A stretch of DNA of 64,000 nt from Mansonella perstans (GCA_037074765.1 JBAMDO010000054.1:1-64000); one strand, 5' to 3'; positions 11,100-24,289 are shown, counted from the stretch's first letter. The notes: a model not told the origin generated them from the sequence alone. Numbers and translations: made by a program.

Positions 11100-14000
11100 G
11101 AATCTTCAAATTACCGCGACTAATATTACACGCAGACCAGTATTATCTCGTAAAGCGTAAATCTGTTGTTATGTCATGTCAGATAGAGCCAGGTTGGCGT
11201 GGAGCAACAATGGTTGATGTACATTGGATCAAGGATGGAGTGCACATCAACGAACTCGAAAATGAAAATATGAACAACGAATTGCTCATCGATGGCCCTT
11301 CGTAATTTTTTCATTTGTAATTTGAATCATGTGCCGAAGTTGAGTGAAGTCAATCTTGGAACTGAAAGAATAATGCTGTAATCAAAGACATTGTAAAATA
11401 CGATTTTTTGGCTGACGTTACAGTATTTATTTATGGATTGTCTAAAGTCGATTTCAATTTACAGCTTAAAAATACAAAATGGCAAGCATCATGCGGAAGG
11501 GGATTACCAGTGTTCAGCTCAAATACGTGGCGTGCGATTGTCTAATGGCAAACATATTGATACACGTCTTGTATCCGCTCCAGTAAAATTTCGTCGTGCC
11601 AGGATTACCAGATTTGAAAAAGTTTTACCTGAGGTTTTATCTCCTTTTTTTAACCTTCTTATGACAAGCACATTTCAAAGTCTTTTCGTAAATTCTTGTT
11701 GCAGTTTATCGATAACTGCAATAATCAGGTAATTGAAAGAACTTTTTGTGTTTAGAATGTAGCTGCACTTCAAGGACAGATTGCTCGTTTACCATGTTCC
11801 GGAATACCTGATGTGATTCCTGGTCCTCCAGAGATAACGTTCGAAAAAGAAGGCCATCACAAACTTCTGGGAGTACCAGGTAAATGGTTATAGAAATTTC
11901 GATTTTATCAGCAGTGGAACCTAAGCTTTTCACATTCTTCTATGGAGCTTATCTTTGACGAGCAGAATCTGGAAAAATGTCAGCTTTTTGGTATTCTTCA
12001 TCAAATTCTGTAATTGGTGCTGAATTGCTACTAGTGAGATTGCCTATCGCTTGTAAAATTTGAATTTGTTAAAATTAACAAGCACATGTTTCATTATACA
12101 CCCAGCTACACGAAGTAATCGTAGTTCTGCTGATTTCTCTATTACAGTTGTGGTTGTTATTGTTCAAGTTTCCGATTCTCGCAGGTTAAGAGATAGTTAA
12201 GAAAACTGTGGAAAGTGATATTACGAAAAATATACGAGCCATAATATATTCTGCAGGCGATGAAAGATATCTTTCAACATTATCTGGTATGCAAATACCT
12301 TTGTCAAAGTTGTCAGATTCAGGCAGTTATTATTGTGTTGTCCGTAATACATTTACTAATCAAACCCGAAAGTCACCACACTTCGTTAAACTAGAGGTAA
12401 GTTTTGCGATTTGTCCTATTTGTAAACAATTCTGTAACTGTTACGTGCTTTTATTTCAAAGCAATGAATGCTTCATTCGATGTGTATTGTAAGTCGTTTC
12501 GGTTTAATAATGTGTGTAAGATATTACGGAGTAAGGAGAGTGATATTCAGAAAGATCTTCTCTTCAATAAATTTACAAATCTGGACTTGATATGTGCCCA
12601 TATGTGGGATAAAGCTTTTTTTGTTATCTCATTTCTGACATTCACTCTACTTTTTCATGTGCAGGTACTGGCAAAAAAGTACGATAGCATTGAACCCCTA
12701 CTTGTTTATCCTGTTGCATCATCATCAGTCAGCGGTCCCATTGTTATTGACGTTGTCAAGGGTCAAACAGTGCTCCTAGAATGCATCGTCTCTTTCGCAA
12801 GAATTGTTTGGACAAAGGTAACTTCTAGTATCGAAAATGAAAAAAAAAAATCGTATTGAAAATGAATGGTTTAATCAAAATTAGTTCTGATGATTTTTCT
12901 ATTACAAAAGAAAAAGAATGGTGCTGGGAATGGTCTGTTCCTCGTGAAATGTTAAACCTGGATAAAAAAGAGTTACCGCGAATAAAGATTTAAGTTTAAT
13001 ATTTTTTGAATCTACAGCTGTATCCGGGAGAAACAGAGATATCAGTGAGTAGCGACAAAACACGACTACGTCAAATTTGGGGCAATTTACAAATTCAGAA
13101 AGTGAATGAAGCAGATACTGGTATTTATATTTGTGAAAGTGTTGCGTTGTTTTCTTCTGCTACAGTTGAATTTCCTAAAGTTTATTACAATTTACGGGTG
13201 CACGCACCAACCGATGTACAGCTTATGTTGGGACAACTTGCTGAAGATAAGAGCTGGAAGGTAAATAAAAATTTTTCTGTAGAATTTTGTCATTTTCGAA
13301 TGTTTTGCTTTCACCAGTCATTCCTTTGAAATTCGCTGTAATTTCGAGGAAGTTTTACAAAAGTGAGTCCGTAACGAGTTGTTCCATGCAATATTCATTG
13401 TTCAAGTTTCAAATTAGGTTTCATTTTGGAACAGTTACATTTATAACTTTTCAGTGCTTTAGGCATAGCACTCTTAAGCTATTTTTCGAAGTTTTTGAGC
13501 GGAAACTACGTTTTTAATTCGAAAATTTTCAATTTCAGTTAAGCTGTTTGGCACTAAATTTGCATTATGAAATTCCAATGGTGTATATGAATGGGTTGGC
13601 GTTGATTGATGCAGTGGATAAGCTTGGTGTTTTACCACACACTAATTTTTTTACAAATCCGATAAATGCCACGCTGACTTCCAATATTGCATTATCAGGC
13701 AGTGTTCAGGTAAATTTACACATTTGACGTTAGGACATCCACAGCTTCATATTCAGTAATAAAACGCTTCAGCTACACATTACAGTGTATTTCACGCCCA
13801 GCTATGGATGAGGCAGAGGTATACGGGAATGGTTTAGAACGCGGTCGAGCGATGAATCTGTATGTTGATAATCGAATCAATCAGCAGATTAATTTAATTT
13901 TACAAGGACCAGAAAATTCTACCAAAACAGTTGGTGAAACAGCTCAAATGGTTTGCTTGGTAGTCCCACGAACAACGAAAACTATTTGGACCAAAGGTTT

Positions 14001-17000
14001 GTTGAATTCCAAACATTTATGGCAACTGGGATCAAAAGTTTTTTTAATCAAAATTTCTATGAAGGTTTGCGGAAAACACGAAAGAGATCCCTTTTTTTGC
14101 ACATTCAAACGAACTAATATCTTTGTGATTTGCCCATCTACGTTTTCACATTTAATTTTCTCGTCTTTCAAATATTTCTTTGCATGTATCAAATTTAGAT
14201 GGTAAACGTATGGCATTAATTGGAAAAAAACGTATCCGATTGGTTGGAACAGCAAGTTTGCAAATTTCCGATGTACAACTGGAAGATGAAGGGTGGTACA
14301 CTTGTGAAGTAACTGATAACACAAATCACATGACACGTTCCAGTTCCTACTTAAAAATCATCCGTAAATTATTGTTTAAATTAACCATTTTAGTCAGAAG
14401 GCAACTGTAAAACCTTTTCTTAGGAATTCTCAAAATTAAAAAAAAAAAAATTTCAGCGAAAGAAGTGCTTTTACAAGATGAGAAAGACAGTTGGGTGGAA
14501 AATCAAAATATAAAGAATATCCTCTCTGAGGACGTTGCTGCTGTGCGACATCACGAAGACAAGGTTTAGTTGTTTAAATTGCATCTTGAAATATTCATAT
14601 ACTCAAAAAACAAATTTAATCAACAGGTATTTGGGCATTCATTTGTTATGCAGTAATGGGACTCACAGTTTCTGTTCTTCCGTTCTAATTTCGACTTTTT
14701 CATTTCAATGAAAAGTTAAATCGCAAGTTTTCGAGTAAGAAGGAAAAGCTGCAGTCGAAAACGGGTGAATCGAGAGAACTTTCAATGGATATGCCAAAAG
14801 CGTTCGTTTCCGGAAGAAATGTGCGAGTGTTTCTACCCAAGAATTATTCATTTCTAGAAAAAATTGCCTCATTTCAAATTATGTTTCGAGCTGAAGGAGG
14901 GAAATGGATTATGGGTGATGTATTAGACGGACATGCGCGTGCTGTTACTATCAGAGAATTGCTTCCCGGAAATAGGTTATTTCGTTTTTTCTCCACTAAA
15001 TTTAAAAAAAGTGTAGAAGATTGCATCAAGCATTGATTGCTTCACGAGATTTGATTTGGATAGCGATCTCGAACGTGAAGGAAAAGAACCGCGAAATTTT
15101 TGAAGATTAAATGGAACATCGAATCTTTCTAACTTACTGAATGATTTCTTCTTGATTTTTGGTTTTTAGTAAATAAAGTAAGTAAAGTTGTAAGTAAAGC
15201 CACTTTTGTTGATAAAACTGTCTAAGTGGGATTTATAAGCTTGGATACGCAACATTTTGAATGGATTTATACAACATTATACAGATTTTCGTTGTAAATA
15301 TGAAAAATTCACTTTTTCAGATATCAATTTCGGGTTTTAGCAAAAATGTTGAATCAGAGTATAATATCAAGTCCACCTACGGATTGGATTAGAATTGAAC
15401 AAACATCCGAAAGTGGTGACGAAATCAGTGCACAACTTAATATCACTCGCTTTTCTCCAGTTTCGGATACCGTTCTTCAACTGCATTGGAATTACACTGC
15501 TCCACACCACATAAGATCTCCTGAAACTTTTGTTGTCGCATATGCTAATGTTTCTGATAAGAACTATACCCATATGGTAATTCTACATTAGATAAGATAG
15601 AATTCCTCAAAAGTATCAAATAACTGAAATTGTTTGGAATCGTGAGATACATAATTTAGTTAATATTTGTCCATCACTACTTTTCCGAGGTCAAGTTGCA
15701 GTATTTCAGGTACGATTGAATGGTTCATTTTCGATGACTAATTTAAGTAATTTAACACCTTCTACGGAATATCGAGCCATTGTTGAAGTTGGATTTGCTG
15801 ATAAAACGACCCAACGAAGCGAACCATCTGTGGCACGCACGTTAGGTTGCATTTTTATCTGTTATAACGAATTCTTTATTTCGATTTTGTGAAACTTATT
15901 TTCTTGTTTTGATTCACTTTCTAATTCTTATTCTTTTCTGTTATTTACGCAGATAAAATGTCACAGAATCCGGCGGACAACAATTCCGCAAGTGTTTTGG
16001 CATTACTCAACCGTCGTTTCTTAAGCATGACATCAAGTTGGAGCACTCAAAGTAGCATCCTTTCCCTCATTGCATCATGTGTTTCCTCAACTGTTTTCAT
16101 CATTTTTGGCTTACTGCTATACAATCTCAAGCAACAACATGCAAGAAATATTGGTAGAAGTATGCTGCTTTTCAACTAATTTCGCTATAAAAAATTGACA
16201 TAACTGCCTGATTATATGATGTTCTCGATTCTGAAATTTCTTCAAATAGAAACTGAAATATGTCTTGAGATTGGATGACTTGCACATCTTCATTTAAATG
16301 ACTTTTTCCCTTTCTCCTGTGTTAAAAGTAATCTGTTCTCATTTTAAGCTGCTCGCGGTAAATTCATGGACACATCACATCGAATATTCAATGAGCAACG
16401 GGTCCAAAAATCACATCTTTACTACGAACGAGCGATAGCAATGTCGGTCATGAGTCATATAAATGAATTTACTCCCCTTAAAATGAAGGTAAAAAAGAAA
16501 ATTTTAGCAGAATTTTATTGTCGAACAAAGCAGAAAATCAAACTTTTAGGCGCATTTCGAACTACAGGAGGGTAACAAATGATTAGATTGAGCAACAGAC
16601 GTTCTGCTTAAAATAGCTGAAGTTTCCATAGGAAAATTGCACTAGTGGAAAAAATTGGAGGATTCATTTTCAATCAAAAAAAGTGCAAGCGATGAGGAGA
16701 TTGTGTTTTTCAGTGTAGTGAGAATCGAGCACCTTCTGTTGCGTCTTTGAAAAGTTTTTCATTCAGCAAAGATTACGACACCATACCCAACCCATATGAT
16801 GAAGAGGATAACTTGTTGGAGAGGAGAAACGCTCTTACATCATTCAAAGGTTTAGTGAAACTTTGTTCGAAATATTTTATCGCTTTATGACACACTCAGC
16901 TAGTCTAGGTGCTGATGATGACAGCGGAAAGCTGCACAAAATTTGATATTTATTTGACTAAGTCATTTACAGAACTTTATTCATTCAGAAAAACTGTGGG

Positions 17001-17979
17001 CTAATGGAAAAATGTATGAAAATATCATCTCAGAAGCTACTGACATTCACAATCCGATGCAAAGGACTTTGCAAATTAATCATAATCATGCGAAATTTTT
17101 CTGGTTGAAAGGTTATTTCAGCTTTCATCACTGCATTTTTGCTTTAAATCATGTTTTTTAGGAAACACCACATCCCTCTGCAGCAAAATAGAAGTATCAT
17201 TCTACCACCAGTAGTGTGTTTGACTGCTTTTTGAGTAAATGATATGATTTGCAATAGCAACCCTTATTTCAAGTTTCAGTTTGGTGAAGCACAAATCGCG
17301 GTGCTTGCGAAGCCCTTTAAGCATTTATAGCGTTGATATTCAGCACAGCAGCTGTCCCCTGCTGAAATAATTTTTAAAATTCCAGCTACTTTTAAAAACA
17401 TTACAAGACGAATAACGGTCAAGCAATACCGTTAAATCATGTCATACTTATACTTCCTGGGGTACAGTTCTTAACATTAGGTCGGTAAATGGAGTTCCCT
17501 TCCTTGATTTGGAAACGTTTTCAAAAACTACAGTATAATATATCTAAAATATTTTTTAATCTTCCTGAAATAATTATTTTTCTGCTAAGAAAATATTAAT
17601 ATTCCTATTTCTGAGATGCATTCGGCTAACAGTTAGAAATATTTATAGTAGTTACTTCTAATAACAGGAATAAAGAAGAATAATCAGCACTTACTTTAAA
17701 TCACGTGAATTAGCTTCAGAATAAAATACTAAAAGATTTCAAAAACATAAACAGTGCTCACAAAATTTTGAAGCATTAACTCGAAAATTTTTTTTAGAAC
17801 AAAAAAAAACAGCACAAGGTACAGCACTGTCGGCTCCGTCGACAAGTGGAGCATCTGAAAATTCTCCTAGAAACAGTCAACTGTCCTCCTCGACAGATGT
17901 TATTTGTACACACTTAAATCCCACGCAGCAAAGACAAGCTTCATGTGCTCCGCATTTCGTAAATGGAAAACAAAGATGA
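11100..17979 (+). CDS. Single-pass membrane protein with five Ig-like and two FN3-like domains (5' end missing)
   Basis: Eighteen exons were joined with all phases agreeing: 11100-11301, 11465-11633, 11756-11879, 12191-12396, 12665-12817, 13018-13260, 13539-13709, 13786-13996, 14199-14363, 14457-14563, 14716-14975, 15321-15576, 15710-15845, 15953-16153, 16349-16488, 16714-16849, 16989-17111 and 17798-17979 (TGA). This gives 1060 residues after a split Gly codon. Ig1 has Cys26, Trp42 and Cys83 (GDYQC). Ig2 ends SGSYYC, Ig3 TGIYIC, Ig4 GSVQC and Ig5 EGWYTC. Two FN3-like domains follow (PGNRYQFRV; LTPSTEYRAIVEV), then a membrane helix at about residues 836-860 and a cytoplasmic tail of about 200 residues with acidic/tyrosine stretches (YDTIPNPYDEEDN). 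The layout suits a neural or epidermal adhesion or guidance receptor, broadly Robo/CAM-like, but I cannot name an orthologue. The first exon starts in phase 1, so the signal-peptide exon lies further upstream. The acceptor at 12190 (GTTAAG) lies six bases past a GCAG site that would cause a stop. Confidence 0.85.
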
Positions 17980-19281
17980 ACTATCGGACGAAGATTCACC
18001 TACTATTAGCGATAAGAACCTTTGGCTTTCACTTTCTCAGCTGAAAATACTGGTTAAAATTTTTGATGGTTCTTCATCATGTCAATTATAAATTTAATAA
18101 AATGCGCTCCTATTGGATGAGGTGGTATGAAATTTGAAGGTAACTTCAACTACATCATTGTAACTTCATTCCGTTTCATGTCTCAATTTCAAGAATGAAT
18201 TAACAGATCAAAACTGGTTTTCCCTGAAAAGAGCAATTAAAGAGCAGAGTAGCAGATAACGGTGATACTTTTCGTATCCAGGGCGTTCATTTATAATTTG
18301 TCTGCGTACGGGTCATTTTATAGTAAATAGGGTCATTAACACGAATTTATTGCGTTACTTTTATTGTTTTACTGTTCATCTTATAAATTTGCCAAAATAA
18401 AATGTATATAGAGACCTTCAAATGGCATAATTCTACAAAATTTCATGGTAGCTACACAGTTCATCAATACCAGCTGTCAGACAATGGCGCTGTAAAATCA
18501 CACCCTTCGATCGAAACCAGAATTCCGCAAATCTCAATGCTAATGGCAGTCGAAAATACTGAAAGAAGACGAGTCAATTCGCAACATTTCTGTAATATAT
18601 CTAAATGTATAAGACTGAAGTCGTACCTTCAACAAAAAATTCTCGTCCCCACTATAAGATTTTAATATAGATCAAATTACTAACAGCATTCTGTCGAAAG
18701 ACGCCATAATCACATATCCATAAAAAATACGGAGTAACAATCATAACTGGGTTTCCAGAATGTGGAAAAGAAACCTTTAGAAATGAACCTACCAAAATCA
18801 ATGTCACGATTGTTTGCTTCATCGAAAACTTCAAGTTTTCGTATGAAATTCCGAATGCTTCGAAGTTTTCGTTACAAATGCTCAGAAATACTCAAAATAT
18901 ACTGGATGACAGACGAAAAATGGGAATTCAAAATAACTAAATTGCCTAGTATAAGAAGTATCTGAAAATGCACCGAATGCACAAAATAAATGATAATTTT
19001 TGCATTTGCCGCACATTACTTAGGCACCATTTTAAAAGATATCAAATACATCCATCATGTATCCAAATTTCATTCCATTTACCATCCAAATGGAACACTG
19101 CGATTGATTTGCTTCAAAATATTTTTGGGATTCGGTCAGCATTTTGAACCAGCTGAGATAGACGAAAAAAAAAGTTTTCAGTCCACTGCCATCAGTCAGT
19201 GAATATTTCCATCATAATTGAAACAGTAAACTAGTACAGCCATAATTACTCTAGTATTCTACAGTATAGTAATTTTATTTA
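17980..19281. other. Intergenic region between the Ig-domain gene and the TRABID 3' end
   Basis: This holds the 3' ends of two converging genes: the Ig-domain gene stops at 17979 and the TRABID gene at 19282. An AATAAA-like word lies near 18092. Open frames at 18402-18665, 18762-18965 and 18990-19202 lack splice or family support and were not accepted. Around 18810-18870, GAAAACTTCAAGTTTTC is a near-palindrome. Confidence 0.4.
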
Positions 19282-19283
19282 TT
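19272..19283 (-). terminator. Polyadenylation signal overlapping the TRABID stop codon
   Basis: Read on the minus strand, the stop region is TAATAAATAAAA. AATAAA begins within the TAA itself and is followed by further A-rich sequence. This implies a very short 3' UTR. Confidence 0.6.
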
Positions 19284-22200
19284 AAGCTGGTTTGCCACCA
19301 AATCGACCCACTTTTGAAGCACTATCTTCAGAAGCTGTAACGGCATTCTGTACCTGAAAATATCATTCCTACATTTAAAATATGTCGCCATGCTCCCTAA
19401 ATGAAATATTTGATGAAGACACCTGTATTAAAACTGGGTAGTGAGAAGCGAATGTTTTACGTCATAACGACAAAAATTGCAAAAAAAAGCACTCATAAAT
19501 CTCAACATCTATTGCAGAAAATTTCGACACAGTTTCAATACTAAAAGACAATCATAGTATTCGAAAAGAAATGTGAAAAACCCTCTAAATAAGATTAAAA
19601 TATTACCTCGCAGTCTTCGCGAATTATTTTTGGAAAATGCGCTTTAATCCAGTCTTCTGAAGAAGTGCAGTTTTAGTTTTATAAGCATCGTAATCTTGGA
19701 AATTTTACTGAAAAATGTTAGGTAAGGACTTACTCCACAACAGAAAGCCCAAATCACTTTTTGTATGAAGTGAACCGAATGTTGAATGATAAATCCATTG
19801 TTGCCCGTCACAATCTACATCAACAACAATGTTGTCCTTAACGAAATCTTCCGCTTCCTTTGTATCCATAACAAACTGCACATACTCCGTAAGAGGATAA
19901 GGTGGACAGCGTATGTAGCGATAAATACGTGATGGACGACCTGTATCTACTCGTCCTAAATCATAAAAGATTCAGACAGTTTAATTTAGCTTTTCAATAC
20001 TTGGGACAATATAATCGAATAATATAGCAGTAAAAAATTACTTACCAACAACAGGACGTGGAGGTAATACAAGCGCATAAAAATTTCCATTAGTATAGCC
20101 AAGTAACAAAGGAGGACACAAGCGATAATTATTCAAGCCAGGCAGCTGTGGGTAAAACCCTTCAACTGGATGCTTCCAACCACCACGACGTCCAACCCGA
20201 GCGGGGAATGGGTTTAGTTTTGACGAATCAATAGGAAATACAATAATTGGACGATTCAACACCTGTGCCAAAACAAGTATATGGATCTGAAATATTATTG
20301 AGACATAAACATCTGATTTAATTTTTGAAAATATTTCCCTCAATTATGCTAGAAAAAAAGAGGAAACAATAAACCTGCTCCAGTGGAAAACCAGGGTCGC
20401 TGCACTCAATAATGCTTGACCAATGACGCTGCATCATCCAAATATCAAAATTTAATCCGAGTTTCATCAAAGAAGTTGCCCAACGACCTCGAAAGCTAAA
20501 AAAATTTTAGAAGATAAGAAGGCTACTTTTCACCCATATTTCACTTTGAAAAATAAACACAATTTTTGGCCCAATAAAGGTGAGAAAATACGGCACAAAA
20601 ACAGAAGAAAATCCAATTCAAATAAACTTACTTAGTTTCCATTGCATACAACGTATGGTACAGTGCATCACGAAGTGTATTACTTTTGTCAATTACACCC
20701 CACAATGCCTGAAAAGAAATAAGCCTGATAGGCAGTCTATAGTCTGATGAGCAGTCAAGAAGTCTGATATGCAATAGCAATAAGACTTCAGACTGAAATA
20801 ACTCTCTACATTAGTTCTGTCATAAGTTTATTACAACAGATATCTCGACTTCGATAAGAAACAAAACTATAAATTGTCATGCCTGTGAAACTGCATCCAC
20901 AAGACTATGTCCTCCTCCACGATTTCGCAGTAGTACTGGTGCATAAGTCTGATAGCCTGTTGGTCCTGACAGAGAGTGGGCATCCATACAACACACTGTA
21001 TTAAGGACTTCTAAAATCGAATCTACATCACTATTCTAATATACAGAATTTTTTTCAAATATTTTTTCTTTATTTTTTAACCACCAAATATGTTGTAATA
21101 AAAAATGGAAAATTCTTGATGAAAAGTATATCCAGAAAAACTGCAACAATAATCCGTACTATACAGACTCGTTTTAAAAACAACCATAATATTCAAAATC
21201 TCACGACGATCGTCGAGATCCATAAGGACGCGTAAGCTACTTTCACCAGAAACTACCCATGGTCGCAAATCATAAATCGCTGAAAAATTGTAAAAACTTT
21301 TTTACATTCAGGCGAATCAGCTTACTGAGAATCTAAAGCAGACCGCCTAAATCGACATTACTGGTTGGGAACCCTAAGCAGTAGTTATGAAAGCGGTGTT
21401 TCTTCCTGAAAATAGCTATAACATTTTAAAAGTCAGCTTTCTCATCGGATCAACTAGTATAGGTACATAGTAATACATTATCGCAATAAGCAGAATGCCG
21501 ATATATTTATCAGAGATAAATTTTTATTCACCATTTGGTAGAGTGAACAAGGCATTATTGTTGGCGACACGCGTCATATCATAATCTTCGTACATACTTT
21601 CGCGTATTTTCTTGTGAATTTCATCAGAACAATCATCACTTGCTCCAAAAAAATATATGATATGACAATTATATAAATGTGACAACTGCAATGCAGTTCT
21701 TCACTTCTTTTAAAGTAAGAAGAGCATTCTCACCGCAAACTGCAAATCCAGACAGCACAACAATTGTTAGAAAAAGCAGAAGAATCCATAAAAGCGATAA
21801 GTTATAAGAGAAAAAACTTGCAAAACATGAGACAATATACGTTTTAAAGAAAATGGAACTGATAAAACCTACTCACTTCTTATAAAAATTAATGTTTGGT
21901 TTTTCGGACAGGAACAAAATGATGCATACCTAATCCTGGAATTGCAAATGTGCAAGATAAGGAATCAATGAAAAATCTTGGCACACTTGCCAAAATCCTG
22001 CTGATTTTGCTTCGAATGATATCAATAATTGAGCGATTGATGACTGTTAATGCATTCTCTTCGTCAATATCGTTCAATAACATAGCCTAAAGATAGAATG
22101 ATTACGAGATTTTGAAAATATAGATTACGATAAATCCAAGACGATATTCTAACATGTATCATAAGAACCAAAGCGAAGAATTCATTTATAACAAAAAGTT

Positions 22201-24274
22201 CCTACAAATGGGAAAAAATCAAACAGACCTCAACCGGAATACTTCACCGGGTAATAAAACGGCAGTTACATCCAAGAAGTAAAACTCTTTGGGAACTTCT
22301 AAGTTCCAATTAATGAGAAATGACACAATCATACTGGCTAAGAAGTCTCATGCATCTCGAAATAACAGCGGATGAAGTAGAAGCGCATTATGACAAGAAA
22401 TGTTTTATAAGTCATGGGTTGTTCTGTATTTATCATACTGAGAAAGAACGTTTGCGACGAACCAAGAATTACGGTTGACAGTGATTTTGTTTAAAAGCAG
22501 CAAAAACGTAAGAGTAGTTTAAGAATCTGACATTCAGTTTCGTCCGACATGTCAAACATAAACAATACGGGAAGCATTATATTAAGTATTGGAGATTATC
22601 CAAAATTAACCTCAAAACCATTGATTCTTCGATTGCCTTCGCCATAATGATAAATGTAATGAATGAGTTTGGCTTCAGCATCATCGCTTTGTCGGAGGAT
22701 TTCAGCACATGTTTCCAAAAATGATGCACAACCCGTATCAACCTATAGGTATTTCAAGCAATACATGAATAAGTGAATAAAAACAGCAAGAAAACAGACA
22801 TACTATAATGCAAAATTTGATAGCTTACTGTTTTATTTAGATGAGAAAGATACATGTCGAGTAAAGTAATCCGCTTATTTAAATTTACACTAACTGCTTT
22901 TCCAACACTTTGATGATCTTCACTCTCTCCTTCAGCAAAATCTAAAACGTTGTCATTTATGGAAAAAAACGACCTAACAAGAAAGAAAATGAATTTTATT
23001 TTCTCAACAAACTTGAAGTAACGAATTAACGTTTGTAGAAACGAATTAACGTTTGTGTAGGAACGAATTAACATGTGCAAAGCTCGCATATCATGTCGCC
23101 AGAAAATTATGCAAAGGAACTTAAAACCAGTGCAAAAGTTCGTTTTTTTACAGTTTTTTTCTTTTGCACAGATTTGCAAAATTTCGTTTTCGAAATAATT
23201 TGCGTGTACTCCAACTAATAGATTGTGTATGAAAACCTATCCACAAAAAGAGAAAACAATAATCTTCAATTATAAAACTCTTCAATTATAAACCTTTCGC
23301 AGTTTTTTCTGCCGATTTTGATAGACCATCTATTTCTTCCTTGATTAAGGAACGACACGCTGCAATCTCGCCTTCACCTCAAAAAAAGGATTCCAACTAT
23401 TTCAAATGCGAAAGTTATGTTTAAAAGCATATTTTTATCTTTAATTTTCCTAATTCCACAGATGCAAATCTAAAAATTATGTAAGAAAAAACAAAATCAG
23501 TGGCAATTTGATTAAGTCGATATAACAGTACGTTTAAGAATGCAAAAAAAGCACCACAATATTCCATACTACTCCAAACATAACTTGAACAAAGCAAACC
23601 ATAAGAATCCTGACGAGTGTTGTCGTTACCAATTCCAACAGAAACATAATCTTTTGGTGTACCACACATCGTGCAGTGTTTAACGTTAGGCCAGTTTTTG
23701 TAAGTACATTGCGAGCAATCCCATTTATGCAGTGCTTTTCCTAACTTCTCCACTTGTTCGAGATCAATTGAGCATTCATCTGACATTTCAGAGTATTTTA
23801 AAAAGCTGAATAAAATGAGTACTAACAGAGATTCAAGAGGAATCATAACAAAGCAAGACCACCAATATTATATACTATTAGGATCAGATCAAAGTACATG
23901 CACTCATATAAAAAGAAAACAGCGCCATTAAAGAAGGAAATTTAACAGAAATAATCTGAAAATCACTTTATTTTTCAAAATTTGTGACCTTTGCAGACGA
24001 ATTCCTTTTCATCCTCAGCAACAAAATCAGAAGGTCGTCTACACATGCACACCGTACAGTGACGAGACTTCAGGACATTCAAGTATGTGCAATCCGGACA
24101 AGGCCATCGTTGTTCAGTTTCGTTACCACCACAAACAGCACTAGAAGTACAGGGTGGTTCGGTAATAAAAACTGAGTGTCGCGGAGTACGGCACATCGTA
24201 CATGCTTTTGCCGTTTCAAAATTTGCATAGGTACACTGTGAGCAAGCCCATTTTTCTGTTATATCACTTGCCAT
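19282..24274 (-). CDS. ZRANB1: TRABID/ZRANB1 orthologue with a predicted inactive OTU domain
   Basis: Fifteen exons join with all phases agreeing: 24274-23989, 23779-23630, 23377-23294, 22941-22829, 22742-22611, 22086-21930, 21642-21532, 21279-21185, 21035-20883, 20708-20632, 20495-20375, 20286-20046, 19955-19734, 19656-19607 and 19353-19282. The total is 2064 bases and 687 aa, against about 708 in human TRABID. NZF fingers: W9/C11/C14/C25/C28, W57/C59/C62/C73/C76 and W115/C117/C120/C131/C134, each with a Thr-Tyr(x)Asn ubiquitin-contact pattern. An ankyrin-like region (about 190-330) precedes the A20-family OTU fold. In known TRABID the OTU cleaves Lys29/Lys33/Lys63 chains in Wnt and other signalling. 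Here the catalytic loop reads RNRGGGHSLVDAVSQALWG, with Ser420 at the Cys position, and the His motif reads LLGYTNGNFYALV, with Asn561 at the His position. It is predicted catalytically dead but chain-binding. Exon 9 has a GC donor. Confidence 0.93.
20881..20882 (-). other. GC-type splice donor in the TRABID active-site exon
   Basis: On the minus strand exon 9 ends TCACAG and the intron begins GCATGA; the next exon starts after TTTTCAG at 20708. Using this GC donor gives an ungapped match to the conserved OTU catalytic helix (VSQ|ALWG). A GT donor would delete conserved residues. Confidence 0.7.
23028..23068. repeat. Short tandem repeat in a TRABID intron
   Basis: Two and a half copies of a roughly 20-bp unit (AACGAATTAACGTTTGT) lie in the intron between coding exons 3 and 4. 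Confidence 0.7.
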
Positions 24275-24281
24275 CTTGTCC
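24275..24281 (-). promoter_or_regulatory. Likely trans-splice acceptor and short leader of TRABID
   Basis: On the minus strand, TTTTTTTGCAG is followed by GACAAG and then ATG at 24274. A 3' acceptor six bases before the start codon with no upstream coding exon is typical of spliced-leader addition in nematodes. The leader itself is inferred. Confidence 0.5.
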
Positions 24282-24289
24282 TGCAAAAA

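Noticed and set aside
21700..21880. Hydrophobic open stretch in the intron between TRABID coding exons 6 and 7
   Set aside because: It first looked like the place for the catalytic loop, but the conserved loop is in exon 9 and phases close without this stretch.
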